Numbered from the stretch's first letter, positions 29,442 through 38,404 are shown. The stretch is DNA of 64,000 nucleotides from BOG-908 sp963850605 (GCA_963850605.1 CAWKLX010000008.1:1-64000), one strand, 5' to 3'. The notes: generated by a model from the letters alone, not told the origin. Made by a program: numbers and translations.

Positions 29442-29487
29442 CAGCCACCCTTTCGCCGGATCGCCCGATCGCTAACCGGTCCGATCT

Positions 29488-29667
29488 TCAGTGCAACTGG
29501 GCCAGCGCCGCAAGTATCTCCGGTGGAAGCGCTTCGGACAGCACCGGGTCGAATTGTTCGGCCAGCACGAGGCGCAGCCAGGCATCGACGGCGCCCGAGC
29601 CCTCCGGCGCACAAGCCGCGGTGGGCGAAGCTGGCGCCGGCGCGCGCGAGACCTTCATATCCGACAT
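29488..29667 (-). CDS. Small protein resembling NepR anti-sigma factor
   Basis: The product is about 59 residues: a Pro/Ala-rich disordered N-terminus followed by AVDAWLRLVLAEQFDPVL and SEALPPEILAALAQLH. This second half resembles the NepR core (WLxxxLRxxYDxVxxEPVPDRxxxLLxxL), the anti-sigma factor of the alphaproteobacterial general stress response. The reference pattern is recalled, not searched. Neither phyR nor an ecfG-type sigma gene is nearby, which weakens the call. The start is uncertain; ATG at 29670 or 29667 and GTG 29730 are all possible. Confidence 0.4.
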   Translation of the reverse strand: MSDMKVSRAPAPASPTAACAPEGSGAVDAWLRLVLAEQFDPVLSEALPPEILAALAQLH

Positions 29668-29777
29668 CATGCCCATCCAAAGCGCGGCCATCGGTGCAGT
29701 TGCCGCAGGGCACGGTCGCGTGTCCCGCACGGCACATCATCGCGCGCGAACGTGACCGTCCAGCTAACACAGGCCGA

Positions 29778-30914
29778 TCAATCGGCCGGAGCCGGGCGCA
29801 CCTCCGGCGCACCCCGGGCCGCTGTTCGCCCTTTCTCGGCATACCAGGCGGCAACCCACCCCACCGCCCACATCGAGGCCGCGCCGGCCAGGTTGACTCC
29901 TATCTGCACCATGACGCCGTGCCGCGCTTCGGTCGCCAATCGCCCCAGGAACGCCAGGAAAATGCCGGCGCAGAACACCGGCAGCGAGTGCTGGCCGGCC
30001 ACCACGAACGGGGCGGCCCACACGCCGCGCAGCCATGCGGCATCCCGCCGTATCAGCCGCGTGCACAACCATGTCAGCGCCAGGATGGAGATCAGCCGGA
30101 ACGGGTGCAGCCCGCCTTTGTCCACATTCATCAGCACGCGCACCACCCCGTCCGGCAGCCAGCCGACCGAGGTCGGATGCTGCCAGACGACCCATTGCAT
30201 CAGCACCCCGAATACCACGACGGCCGCCGACAAGGCGTCGAACGTGCGCAGATGGCGGCGCGGCGGCTCGCCGGGCGCGTAGGACAGGATGGCACCCATC
30301 ATGAACAGCAACTGCCAGGTGAGCGGATTGAAAAACCAGCCGCCACCGGTCCAGCTCGGCAGATTCAGCGAGAACAGCCGGGCCACCACATAGAGCGCCA
30401 GCGACAGCCCGGCCAGCACCGGCGGCCGGCGCAGCAGCGGCAGCGCCAGCGCGAACAGCAGCAGCAGCGCCACATAGAGCGGCAGCACATTCAGGTAGGC
30501 CGGCTGGAAATGCAGGCTCAGCGCCTCGGCCAGTGCCCGGTATGGCGCGGCACCCAGAACGTCCAGATGGATCTCGTCCAAAAAGTCGGCACGATCCAGC
30601 GCCACGGCCGACACCCCGACCTGGGCGGCAAACACCACGAACAGGAAAATGTGGGCGATGTACAACGTCCAGGCACGGCGCACCACGTCGGCCGCGGCGT
30701 AGGGCCAGCCCTGGCGCCGCATGGTGCCGCCATACGCGATGCCGGCCGCATACCCGGCCAGGAGCACGAAGATCTCGGTCGCGTCGCACAGCGCATAGTT
30801 GCGGATCGACAAAGCGCCCAGCCAGTCGTCCGGAATGTGATCGGTAAAAATCCACCACAGGGCCAGGCCGCGAAAAAAATCGATCCGCAGATCGCGATTT
30901 GTCTTGATTAGCAT
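29778..30914 (-). CDS. opgC: OpgC-family membrane protein
   Basis: The protein begins MLIKTNRDLRIDFFRGLALW, with HIPDDWLGALSIRNYALCDA and TEIFVLLAGYAAGIAYG, and has about ten hydrophobic segments; this is the OpgC pattern. OpgC transfers succinyl groups to periplasmic glucans in the inner membrane, so this gene may modify osmoregulated periplasmic glucans. The synthesis genes opgG/opgH are not in the window. ATG 30914 is preferred to the longer GTG/ATG options because the family motif starts right after it. About 380 residues, normal length. Confidence 0.85.
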   Translation of the reverse strand: MLIKTNRDLRIDFFRGLALWWIFTDHIPDDWLGALSIRNYALCDATEIFVLLAGYAAGIAYGGTMRRQGWPYAAADVVRRAWTLYIAHIFLFVVFAAQVGVSAVALDRADFLDEIHLDVLGAAPYRALAEALSLHFQPAYLNVLPLYVALLLLFALALPLLRRPPVLAGLSLALYVVARLFSLNLPSWTGGGWFFNPLTWQLLFMMGAILSYAPGEPPRRHLRTFDALSAAVVVFGVLMQWVVWQHPTSVGWLPDGVVRVLMNVDKGGLHPFRLISILALTWLCTRLIRRDAAWLRGVWAAPFVVAGQHSLPVFCAGIFLAFLGRLATEARHGVMVQIGVNLAGAASMWAVGWVAAWYAEKGRTAARGAPEVRPAPAD

Positions 30915-31145
30915 CTGGACCGGGTAAGGCGGGTTGCAGGCGGCACGCCGCACACAAGGCCAGAGGCGTCTGCCCGGTCAAGGGTGGCCCACGCCATGCT
31001 GTATGCCGGCCTTGCCCCGCGCGAGCCAGGCCTCACCAATGCGTGACCGAAACCCCCTCGATCTTCACCCGCGTGGCTGCATCCGTTGCCGCCCGCTCCT
31101 CGTATGACGATTGATCCGTCTTCGATATGGCGGCGCCGCAATGCG

Positions 31146-31445
31146 ATGGAGCTGTTTGTGTCACACTCACCTGCCTCTCTATCCCGCCTCAAGAATGATG
31201 TGCCGGTCGGCGGAACATCGTGTAGGGTGCTGCGCGGGCGCAGGAAGGACGATGGCGAGTGGCTCGTCATTCACGCCGGGTGTGACGGGCGATCATGGAC
31301 ACATCATTTTCAGACCGAAACGGAAGCGCGAGAAGCGGCGGGCGGGCTGATGGATGATCCCGACGACAGCTGCTGGGATTTTTCGAGACTGGACGTCGGG
31401 GACCCTGTTGCGCTTTTGTTATGCAAACCCACATGGTGGATCTAA
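31146..31445 (+). CDS. Hypothetical protein
   Basis: A 99-residue open frame with no recognised family. It contains a plausible small folded region (VGGTSCRVLRGRRKDDGEWL, VIHAGCDGRSWTHHFQTE) and an acidic segment DDPDDSCWDFSRLDVGD. There is no strong ribosome-binding site at ATG 31146. A competing minus-strand open frame of 45 codons overlaps its first 25 bases. Coding status is uncertain. Confidence 0.4.
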   Translation: MELFVSHSPASLSRLKNDVPVGGTSCRVLRGRRKDDGEWLVIHAGCDGRSWTHHFQTETEAREAAGGLMDDPDDSCWDFSRLDVGDPVALLLCKPTWWI

Positions 31446-31504
31446 GACGATAGTCATGGCGACGTCTTTCTCAGACACACCATCCCGAATGCCGGCACGC
31501 TCAC

Positions 31505-31795
31505 ATGGTGGGTGACATCGCAAACCATACCGCGGGCATTTGCCCGGTGTGCTTGTTCCTGGCGCATCTAAGCCCGTTGCCGGACCACAGCCTTGCCATC
31601 GCGTGCGATCGTTGCGGAGAGTTCGATTTCTCCGAGGCCGCTTTGGACGTGATCGACAATTATACGGGGTCGCTCGATCGCCATCGCCTGAGCGAAGCGG
31701 TAGGTGATGTCTGCATGATGGCAGAGTGCACAAGGCCGATGATCGATGCCATCACGGCCTCCGCACTGATCGGGTTCGCCACGATCTGCGCCTGA
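31505..31795 (+). CDS. Small Cys-rich (putative zinc ribbon) protein, paralogue 1
   Basis: The 96-residue protein has two CxxC pairs, CPVC at 13-16 and CDRC-G at 34-37, then DRHRLSEAVGDVCMMAEC, where two more Cys lie 4 residues apart, and PMIDAITASALIGF. It aligns without gaps to the protein at 53740-54111, with 36 identities in 83 positions by hand count, and all six Cys are shared. The four CxxC cysteines could hold zinc. The family is not one I can name. It lies between a hypothetical gene and the end of the TonB receptor gene. Confidence 0.7.
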   Translation: MVGDIANHTAGICPVCLFLAHLSPLPDHSLAIACDRCGEFDFSEAALDVIDNYTGSLDRHRLSEAVGDVCMMAECTRPMIDAITASALIGFATICA

Positions 31796-31808
31796 CCCCA
31801 GCGCGCGT

Positions 31809-33977
31809 TCAAAATGCCTGTGTCAGCATCAACCGCGCCGAGATCGGCTCCAACGGGTGGATTTGCAGGTTCCGCCGTTCGTCGGTGATGCCGCCCGCCG
31901 GCTCGCCTGGAAGCCGCGTCGGGTAGTCGTAGTTGAACGCATCGTCGCGTTCATTGAACACATTGTAGATGCTGATCTGCACCTTGGTGGCGGGCGTGAT
32001 CTTGTAGCCTACATCCAGGTTGACTTCGTGATAACCCGTGCCCCGCACGACGTTATCGGGGTTCAGCGGATAGGAGCCGAGCACGCGAAGTTGGACCCCC
32101 CCGTACCACGGCCCAAGATTGTCCACGATCGCGCCGAATGAGCCGATGAAATCCGGTGCATCCGTTATATACAGTCCGTTCAAGCCGTAGGAGGCGGGGG
32201 CGCCGGTCCGGAACCGGGCGCGTGTGGCCGCCACATCCGTGTTCAGCTCGATCCAGGGGAACGGCCGGTATTGGGCGGACGCCTCCACCCCACGCCGCTT
32301 GCTCGCTGCCTGCGCCTGGTCCTGACCCATATCCTGGTCATAGGTCAATTCCGAGGAAAACTCGATCTGGAACAGGGCGGCTTGCAGGCTGAAGCCCGGG
32401 AACGGAGTTGTCCGTACACCCACCTCCTCGCCATCGGCCTTGGCCATGAACGGCGTGTGGTGTGACAAGCCGGGGACACCCTCCAGCGGCAATGTCTGGA
32501 ACACGCCACGCACATCGTCCGAGTGGAAACCGCGGCCGGCGCTGATATAGAATTCGGTGTTGGGCCAGGGACCGAGGATAAGGCTGCCTTTAGGCTGAAA
32601 CAGGGTTTGCGACCCCACGCCCTTGAATCCTGTGATCAGGCTGCGGTCTGTGCCGTTATAGAACTCCTGCCGCACACCCAGCACGGTCCGCAGCCAGGGC
32701 CGCCAATGCGTCGTCATCTCGGCAAATACGCCGGTATCGGCAACCTGAATGCTGTCGGCGTTGCAGGCCGGCTTGCCGACTGAGTAGATCCCAGTGCTGC
32801 CCTCGCAATAATCGAGCACCTGCCGCTGCCGCGTGTGACGCTTGTCGGTGTAAATATCGTCGTGGCGGCCCTGCACGCCGGCCACAAAATCGTTTTCGAT
32901 GCCGGCCAGACCAAAATGTGCCGACAGTGTCGCTTCGCCGCCGATGGTGGTACGATCCTCTGCCTGCTCCTCCTGATCGCCGCGCACGGGATCGAACAGG
33001 AAATGCGTGAAGTCGTTCCACAATGTCTGCAGGCTGTGAATGCCGTAGCCGCTCACCCGCAACTGCCAGCCATCCCATTCATGCGCGTAATGGGCCGACA
33101 GGCTTTCGCGCTCGGAAAACTGGCCGTCGGTCGGGTCCAGCGTACCGAACCGGCCGATCAAACCCTCATCGATGGCGCGTTGCGGCTGATCGGTCGTCAG
33201 CAGGCCCTGGCCCTTGTAATACAGGGCGGTCGCCGTGAACCCATCGGTGACGGTCCCGCTCGCGTAATGCAACTCGCCCGCAATCTTCCTGAAATTCTCC
33301 GGCGGATCGAACGGGCCATCGAGATGGCTCAGGTCGATGGCGCCGGACAGACGGTCGCCATTGCCCAGATGAAGCGTGCCGGTCGCGGCAATCCGCTGGT
33401 CGCCCAGCGTGCCCACACTCGCAATTAGCTGGTTCGGCAACTCGTCCGCCAGCCGCAATCTGACGGAGGCTACGGCGCCGAAATCGCCGACGGCCGCATA
33501 ATAGGTGCCTTTCGTGTAATCCAGTCCGCCGAATATCTCGGGTATCAGGAAATTGAGGTCGCTATAACCCTGGCCATGCGTGTTCGACGGCCGATTGATT
33601 GGCATGTCGTCCACGAAGTTCGCGATGTCGGTACCGTGGTCCAGGTTGAACCCGCGCGCCAGGTATTGCGCCGCTTTGCCCTCGCCCGAGTGGATTGAGA
33701 CGACCAGACCTGGCACGGTCTCGAACAACTGACCTACCCGAAAAGCCGGGCGCAACTGCAGCTCCTTCCTTGTGACCGAGCCTTGGCTTGCGGTGCGCGC
33801 GCGCCCGAGCAGGTCGACGCGGGAGGCAGTGACAACGATCTGCTCTATGGCGCTGCGTGCCCGTGTCTTTCCTGGGTCCGCTGTCAGGGGACGGGCATTC
33901 GGCGACTGGGCCAATGCACCGGCGCATGCGACAAGCACGGCCGGAAACACCGGCAAGCCGAAATAGTACCGGTGCAT
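31809..33977 (-). CDS. TonB-dependent outer-membrane receptor, probably for nickel or cobalt
   Basis: The 722-residue protein has a signal peptide (ending near AGALAQ), a TonB-box-like IEQIVVTASR, a plug domain (QLFETVPGLVVSIHSG, YLARGFNLDHGTDIANFVDD), a beta barrel, and a terminal Phe in LMLTQAF. ATG 33977 has AGGA about 6 bases upstream. It is divergent from nikR across 123 bases containing a candidate NikR operator, and a HupE-family gene follows nikR. A role in Ni/Co import across the outer membrane is therefore the best inference; the sequence itself does not fix the substrate. Confidence 0.88.
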   Translation of the reverse strand: MHRYYFGLPVFPAVLVACAGALAQSPNARPLTADPGKTRARSAIEQIVVTASRVDLLGRARTASQGSVTRKELQLRPAFRVGQLFETVPGLVVSIHSGEGKAAQYLARGFNLDHGTDIANFVDDMPINRPSNTHGQGYSDLNFLIPEIFGGLDYTKGTYYAAVGDFGAVASVRLRLADELPNQLIASVGTLGDQRIAATGTLHLGNGDRLSGAIDLSHLDGPFDPPENFRKIAGELHYASGTVTDGFTATALYYKGQGLLTTDQPQRAIDEGLIGRFGTLDPTDGQFSERESLSAHYAHEWDGWQLRVSGYGIHSLQTLWNDFTHFLFDPVRGDQEEQAEDRTTIGGEATLSAHFGLAGIENDFVAGVQGRHDDIYTDKRHTRQRQVLDYCEGSTGIYSVGKPACNADSIQVADTGVFAEMTTHWRPWLRTVLGVRQEFYNGTDRSLITGFKGVGSQTLFQPKGSLILGPWPNTEFYISAGRGFHSDDVRGVFQTLPLEGVPGLSHHTPFMAKADGEEVGVRTTPFPGFSLQAALFQIEFSSELTYDQDMGQDQAQAASKRRGVEASAQYRPFPWIELNTDVAATRARFRTGAPASYGLNGLYITDAPDFIGSFGAIVDNLGPWYGGVQLRVLGSYPLNPDNVVRGTGYHEVNLDVGYKITPATKVQISIYNVFNERDDAFNYDYPTRLPGEPAGGITDERRNLQIHPLEPISARLMLTQAF

Positions 33978-34043
33978 TGTCTGTCCTTGGATGCCTATCG
34001 GTTTACAGGCGCCAGTGCCGGGCGGATGCGGCCTCAATCAAAA

Positions 34044-34071
34044 ATATGCGGAAGCGGCGAAAATGTCATAC
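34044..34071. promoter_or_regulatory. Candidate NikR operator (TATG-N16-CATA type)
   Basis: ATATGC (34044-34049), exactly 16 bases, then TCATAC (34066-34071). The E. coli NikR operator is GTATGA-N16-TCATAC, so the right half is identical and the left half matches in 4 of 6 bases with the correct spacing. It lies 30 bases before the nikR start and in the shared region with the TonB receptor gene. The functional claim is inference. Confidence 0.5.
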
Positions 34072-34100
34072 TGCATGATCGGGGATACGGGGGCGCTCGG

Positions 34101-34574
34101 ATGCAGCGGATAACCATCACCATCGATGACGAGTTGATGACCGAGCTCGACCAGCTTATCGCGGTGCGCGGCTACAAAGGCCGGTCCGAGGCGATACGAG
34201 ACTTTGCCAGGGCGGGCATCCAGCAAGCGCTGCTGGAAAGCAACGACGCGCCACACTGCGTAGCCGCCGCCGTCTACGTCTACGACCACGCCACCCGAGA
34301 CCTCGGGCGCCGCCTCGCCGCCCTGTTCCACGACCACCACGACCTGTCGCTCGGGACGATGCACGTCCACCTCAACCACGAGAGCGGGCTGGAGGTCGCA
34401 TTGCTGAGAGGCGCGACGAAGGATGTGAGGCGCCTGGCCGAAACGGTGTTGGCCGAGCGGGGGGTGCGCTATGGCCGCGTCACCCTCATCCCGGCGGTCA
34501 CCGAAGACGCCGTGCACAGCCATGCGGGCGAGGAAGGCGGCCATCCGCACAGCCATGTCAGGACACGAGCGTAA
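34101..34574 (+). CDS. nikR: Nickel-responsive regulator NikR, lacking the Cys ligand
   Basis: A ribbon-helix-helix N-terminus (ITITIDDELMTELDQLI, GRSEAIRDFAR) is followed by the ACT-like metal-binding domain. Aligned with E. coli NikR, His76, His87 and His89 correspond to His77, His88 and His90 here (FHDHHDLSL, TMHVHLNHESGLEV), but Cys95 is replaced by Gly96. The C-terminus is extended and His-rich (VHSHAGEEGGHPHSH), giving 157 residues against about 133. It should repress nickel uptake genes, probably the adjacent TonB receptor gene. Metal specificity may be changed. Confidence 0.9.
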   Translation: MQRITITIDDELMTELDQLIAVRGYKGRSEAIRDFARAGIQQALLESNDAPHCVAAAVYVYDHATRDLGRRLAALFHDHHDLSLGTMHVHLNHESGLEVALLRGATKDVRRLAETVLAERGVRYGRVTLIPAVTEDAVHSHAGEEGGHPHSHVRTRA

Positions 34575-34577
34575 CGC

Positions 34578-35727
34578 TCAGAAAGGTATCAACCCCAGCC
34601 CGGCTGCCCGGTCGGTAAACCACGCCAAAGCCAGAACGGCGACCGCGCCCGATATCCCGGGCAGAATGCGGCGCGGATAAACAATCGTGTGGCGCAGCAG
34701 AAACCCGATCGGCAACACGACCGACGCGATCGTCACCTGTGCCGCCTCCAGCCCCAGATTGAACGAGACCAGCGCCACGCCGAGCGCCACCGGCGGCAGC
34801 GACATCGGCCCCAACGCGGTCGCGAACCCCAGGCCGTGCACCAGGCCGAACGCAAAGGCCAATGGCCAGCGCCGGGCAGGTAGGAAATGCAGCACGTTGT
34901 CGAGCGCGGTGGCCAATATCGTCAGCGCGATGCCGGCCTCGCTGACCCGTTCTGGTATCGAGACGATGTGCAACACCGACAGCGTCAGCGTGGTGCCATG
35001 CGCCAGGGTGAACGCGCTCAGCACTTTGAGTGACTCAATAAACATGGCGCGGAAATCGGTGACGGGCACCATGCGCGCGCCCGGTCCGTACTCCTGCGTG
35101 CTCCGCCGGAACATGGCAGGCACCAGAAGCATCGTCACGAACAGCATGTGGTCGATGCCGGTCAGCAAATGATCCACGCCGGTGGCAAAAAAGCTGCGGA
35201 TCGTCTCGCCATAGCCCGGCGTCACGTCGAAACTGGCGTCCTGTCGCGAGGGCGACAGCGCATAGGCGTGCGGCACGCCACCGACCGAGAGCGTCAGCAG
35301 CCCGCGATGCAGCGGATCGAGGTCGAACAGAAGCGTGTAATGCACGGCCACGCGCCGCGGCACGGCCGGACAGTTCGCCGAAAACCGCAGCACCGCATAG
35401 GCGCCATCGCTGAGCTGATCGGCCAGGTTCGTGACCGGGCCAAGAGCTGCACGGCGCGCCGTCTGCCGACAGGCGCAGCCGCGCCAGCGCATAGGCATCG
35501 ATCGCACCGGCATGCCGGCGCACTTCACCCCAGGTGATGGACCCATCGTCGTCGCTGTCGAGTCCGATGGCATAGTCCAGGTCGCGCAGCGCGACCGACC
35601 ACTGCACAATCAGCTGCTTGCCCGCAACATCGACATGCAGATACGAGCTGCTCGCGCTATGCGCGCGCGCCGCGAAGCCATGCAGCAACAGGCCGAACAC
35701 CAACACGATCGCCGCACAACCACGCAT
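34578..35727 (-). CDS. HupE/UreJ-family permease with N-terminal periplasmic domain (single-base frameshift near 35448)
   Basis: The start ATG 35727 gives a signal peptide, then YLHVDVAGKQLIVQWSVALR and an EF-hand-like loop DSDDDGSITWGE. An extra T at 35448 shifts the frame; deleting it gives LSADGAPCALGPVTNLADQL and continues into the HupE/UreJ membrane domain: TGVDHLLTGIDHMLFVTMLL, FTLAHGTTLTLS and GLVHGLGFATALG, with conserved His residues. Restored length is about 382. HupE/UreJ proteins are nickel (or cobalt) transporters. It is the last gene of the operon DUF4331-TPR-HupE and ends 4 bases from the nikR stop. Confidence 0.85.
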
Positions 35728-35737
35728 GCGCACCGGC

Positions 35738-36952
35738 TCAGCTTCCCGCCGCGGCGTGCACGCGCACCGCCAGCGCCGCCAGCCGCACATCCTGCACCGC
35801 GTTTGTCTCAAGCCAGGCCAGCACCGGGCCGGCGGCGGCCGGCTGCTTCGCGGCGAGCGCCGCTTCCAACAAGATCCGCGCATCGGCCGGCTCGCGCTGC
35901 ACATCCCAGTTGGCGCGTGCCAGGTCCAGAGCACGCGCGGGCTGATGCTGCAGGGCAAGCTGAAACCGGGCTTCCTCCCGCCGATGAACCGAGTCACCCC
36001 GCAACCGGCTCGCCTCGAAACGCGCTGCCAGATCGGCCCCGTGCCCCTCGGCGGCCGGATCACCCAGGGCCCGCTCTGCCAAAGCCAGGCGCAGCAGCAG
36101 CGGGTCGATGCGGGTCTTTGCCGCCAGCAAGGTCCTGACCTCGCCGGCGCGGCCGTGATCCAGCAGCCAGTCGGCCCACGCGCCCAGCAGATACGGGTCG
36201 GTCGCGTCCAACGCCAGCGCCCGCCCGAACCACGCCTCAGCCGATGGATCTTCCAACCGGTCCGCGGTCTCGGCTGCCAGGGTTAACGCCCACATCGCCA
36301 CCCCCGGCGCGCGCGCCGCCTCCGCCGCATTGGTCTGCAGCGACAATGCCACGGCGCGCAAAGCGAGCGGCGCATGGCCGGTCAGCGACATCGCCGAGGC
36401 GGTGCACACGTCCGGGACCAGACCCAGTATATGTCCGGCCACCTGCCCGCAATCGGCCAGCGCCGCATGGTAATCGGCTTGGGCCTGGTGGATCGCGGCC
36501 CGGGTCAGCCAGGCCTGCGCATCACCGGGCCGTGCACGCAGCACCTGGTCCAGGATCGCCAGCGCGCCAGCGAAATCATGGTTGCTCTGCAGGATGACCG
36601 CCCGCAGCAACAGCGATTCCGGCGGTGCAGTGGGTGAGGCGGGCCAGGGCGCCAAAGCCGCCTGCGCCCGGCCCAGATAGCGAGGGTCGCCCATCGCCCG
36701 GGCACGATCCAGGTCGCCGCGGGCGACCGACACGGCCAGACCCAAATTTCGCGGATCGGCCGCCAGCGCGCGGTGCCGCGCCCGCAGCGCCCGCGACGCG
36801 GAATCGCCCGCATCCGGCAGTCGTTCCAGAACAATATCGTCGCCCGCCGGCACGAACGGCGCAGCCCGCGCCGCTCCACCGGCCAGACACACCAGCGCGG
36901 AAAAAATCAGGCGCGGGATAAATCCCGCGCCTGACAAACGCATCTCAAACAA
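35738..36952 (-). CDS. Secreted tetratricopeptide repeat protein
   Basis: The 404-residue product has an N-terminal signal peptide (ends near GAARA, about 30) and then helical repeats of about 34 residues, clearest at FAGALAILDQVLRARPGDAQ and AEAWFGRALALDATDPYLLG. It is probably a periplasmic protein-interaction scaffold. It lies 11 bases after the DUF4331 gene and 10 bases before the HupE-family gene, so the three are almost certainly cotranscribed and likely work together. Confidence 0.8.
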   Translation of the reverse strand: MFEMRLSGAGFIPRLIFSALVCLAGGAARAAPFVPAGDDIVLERLPDAGDSASRALRARHRALAADPRNLGLAVSVARGDLDRARAMGDPRYLGRAQAALAPWPASPTAPPESLLLRAVILQSNHDFAGALAILDQVLRARPGDAQAWLTRAAIHQAQADYHAALADCGQVAGHILGLVPDVCTASAMSLTGHAPLALRAVALSLQTNAAEAARAPGVAMWALTLAAETADRLEDPSAEAWFGRALALDATDPYLLGAWADWLLDHGRAGEVRTLLAAKTRIDPLLLRLALAERALGDPAAEGHGADLAARFEASRLRGDSVHRREEARFQLALQHQPARALDLARANWDVQREPADARILLEAALAAKQPAAAGPVLAWLETNAVQDVRLAALAVRVHAAAGS

Positions 36953-36963
36953 GCCCGATAAGC

Positions 36964-38404
36964 CTATTGCGGGAAGTGGATCGGCTGCGGCGAGCTCGAC
37001 AGCGGCGGCATCACATACGGGAATACCTGCAGGTAATGCGTATCGTCGGCGTAGGCGCCGTCAGTGAACTCCAGATTGCCGGAGGGCGCGTTGCCCGGCC
37101 CACCGAACAGACCCAGGGCGTAGAGCTTGCCCATGGCCACGCGCAGCGTGATATCGACCACGTCGTCACCGGGGCGCCGGCCGTTCGGATAACCGGCGCT
37201 GTCGCCACCGATCACGCCGAGCCGGTTTTGCGACCCATATGCCGTCACCGGCGTGCTGGTGTTCAGCCGCATCTCTTCAGACGGCGTAGGCGGGGTCGCG
37301 GGCTGGTTGATGCCGGCCACACCCGTCAGGAACACGGCCACCAGGTCCTGGCGCGGAAACTGCGTCGGGGCCGGCGTGTTGAACAGCGCCTGTATCAGCG
37401 CCGGCACGGTCGGGTTCGTCACATACTTGGCGAACTGCGCGTCATCGGCCGGCACCGAGCTATTCCACTTGTCCTTGTCCGGCAGCCCGATCACCAGCTC
37501 ATTGACCAGCGGATTGCCCAGGCGCGACACCTCGGCATAGGTCGTCTTGCCCTTCTTGATCGGTCGTGCCGAGCGAGGACGTCGTCCAGCCCCCGATCAC
37601 CGGCTCGGTGCCGCGTGTCAGGCAGCCAGCAGCCACTTCGGCCACGATCGAAGTGACGTTCTTGGCCGCCAGATCGTCCATCGCCGAATTGTTGTATTGC
37701 TCGCCAACCGGATGGGCGTAGTTCACCAGGTCGAACGTCTCGCCCAGATTGACCACGAACGGGTCCTTGCGCTGGCCGACGAAGACGCGGGCCAGGCTGC
37801 TGCAGCCCGGGATCTGGATCTGATAGACGAAATTATTGGCGTATTCTGCGTAGTTGGGAATGGACTTGTCGCCAATATTGTCCACCGGCTTGTGGAACAC
37901 GTTGTCGCCGCCGGCCGAGCTCAGCTGCTTCTCGTGCGGCTTGCCGTCCTTGTCGTAGGTGACGAGCGAGATCGTGTAGCTCTCCAGCACGTTCTGCGCG
38001 GATTTGCTGGCGGGCGTGATCTGGCCGTCATTGATCAGCGGTATCGCCACTTTCACGCCGCCGACGGTCAGCGCGAGGCCCTTATCGAAATCGGTGAAGC
38101 GGAAACGCAGCGTGTAGGTCGGCTTGCCGCTGCCGGTATTGTCGATATTGATGTCGTAATACCCGTTATTCTCCATCGCAAAAAAATTCGGCCCGCCGAA
38201 CGGATCCTCCAGCGGGATATAGTTGGCGATGAACGTCACATAGCCTTGCCGGCCCGGCTCATAGCTGTTGAACATGTAGAAATCGGTGCCGTCCAGCCGC
38301 GGCATGCCGGCGATCATCGGCGCCTCCCGGTGGCTGGAGGCGAATGCCGTGGTCGAGACGGCCGACAGCACGAGCGCCGAGGCCGCAAGCAGGGTGCGTT
38401 TCAT
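36964..38404 (-). CDS. DUF4331 secreted protein (single-base frameshift near 37564)
   Basis: The product begins with a signal peptide, then SSHREAPMIAGMPRLDGTDF and YMFNSYEPGRQGYVTFIANY, the opening of DUF4331 proteins. After GGWTTSSLGT the frame breaks; deleting the T at 37564 (top strand) gives LGTPIKKGKTTYAEVSRLGN and continues PLVNELVIGLPDKDKWN to a normal end at 36964. Restored length is about 479. ATG 38404 has GGAG 8 bases upstream. Function unknown; the conserved His/Asp near the mature N-terminus could bind metal. First gene of the DUF4331-TPR-HupE operon. Confidence 0.85.

Noticed and set aside
31033..31170. A 45-codon minus-strand frame ending in TRVKIEGVSVTHW with a weak AGAGG site
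   Set aside because: The protein-like tail is suggestive, but length, weak start and overlap with another open frame leave too little support to call a gene.
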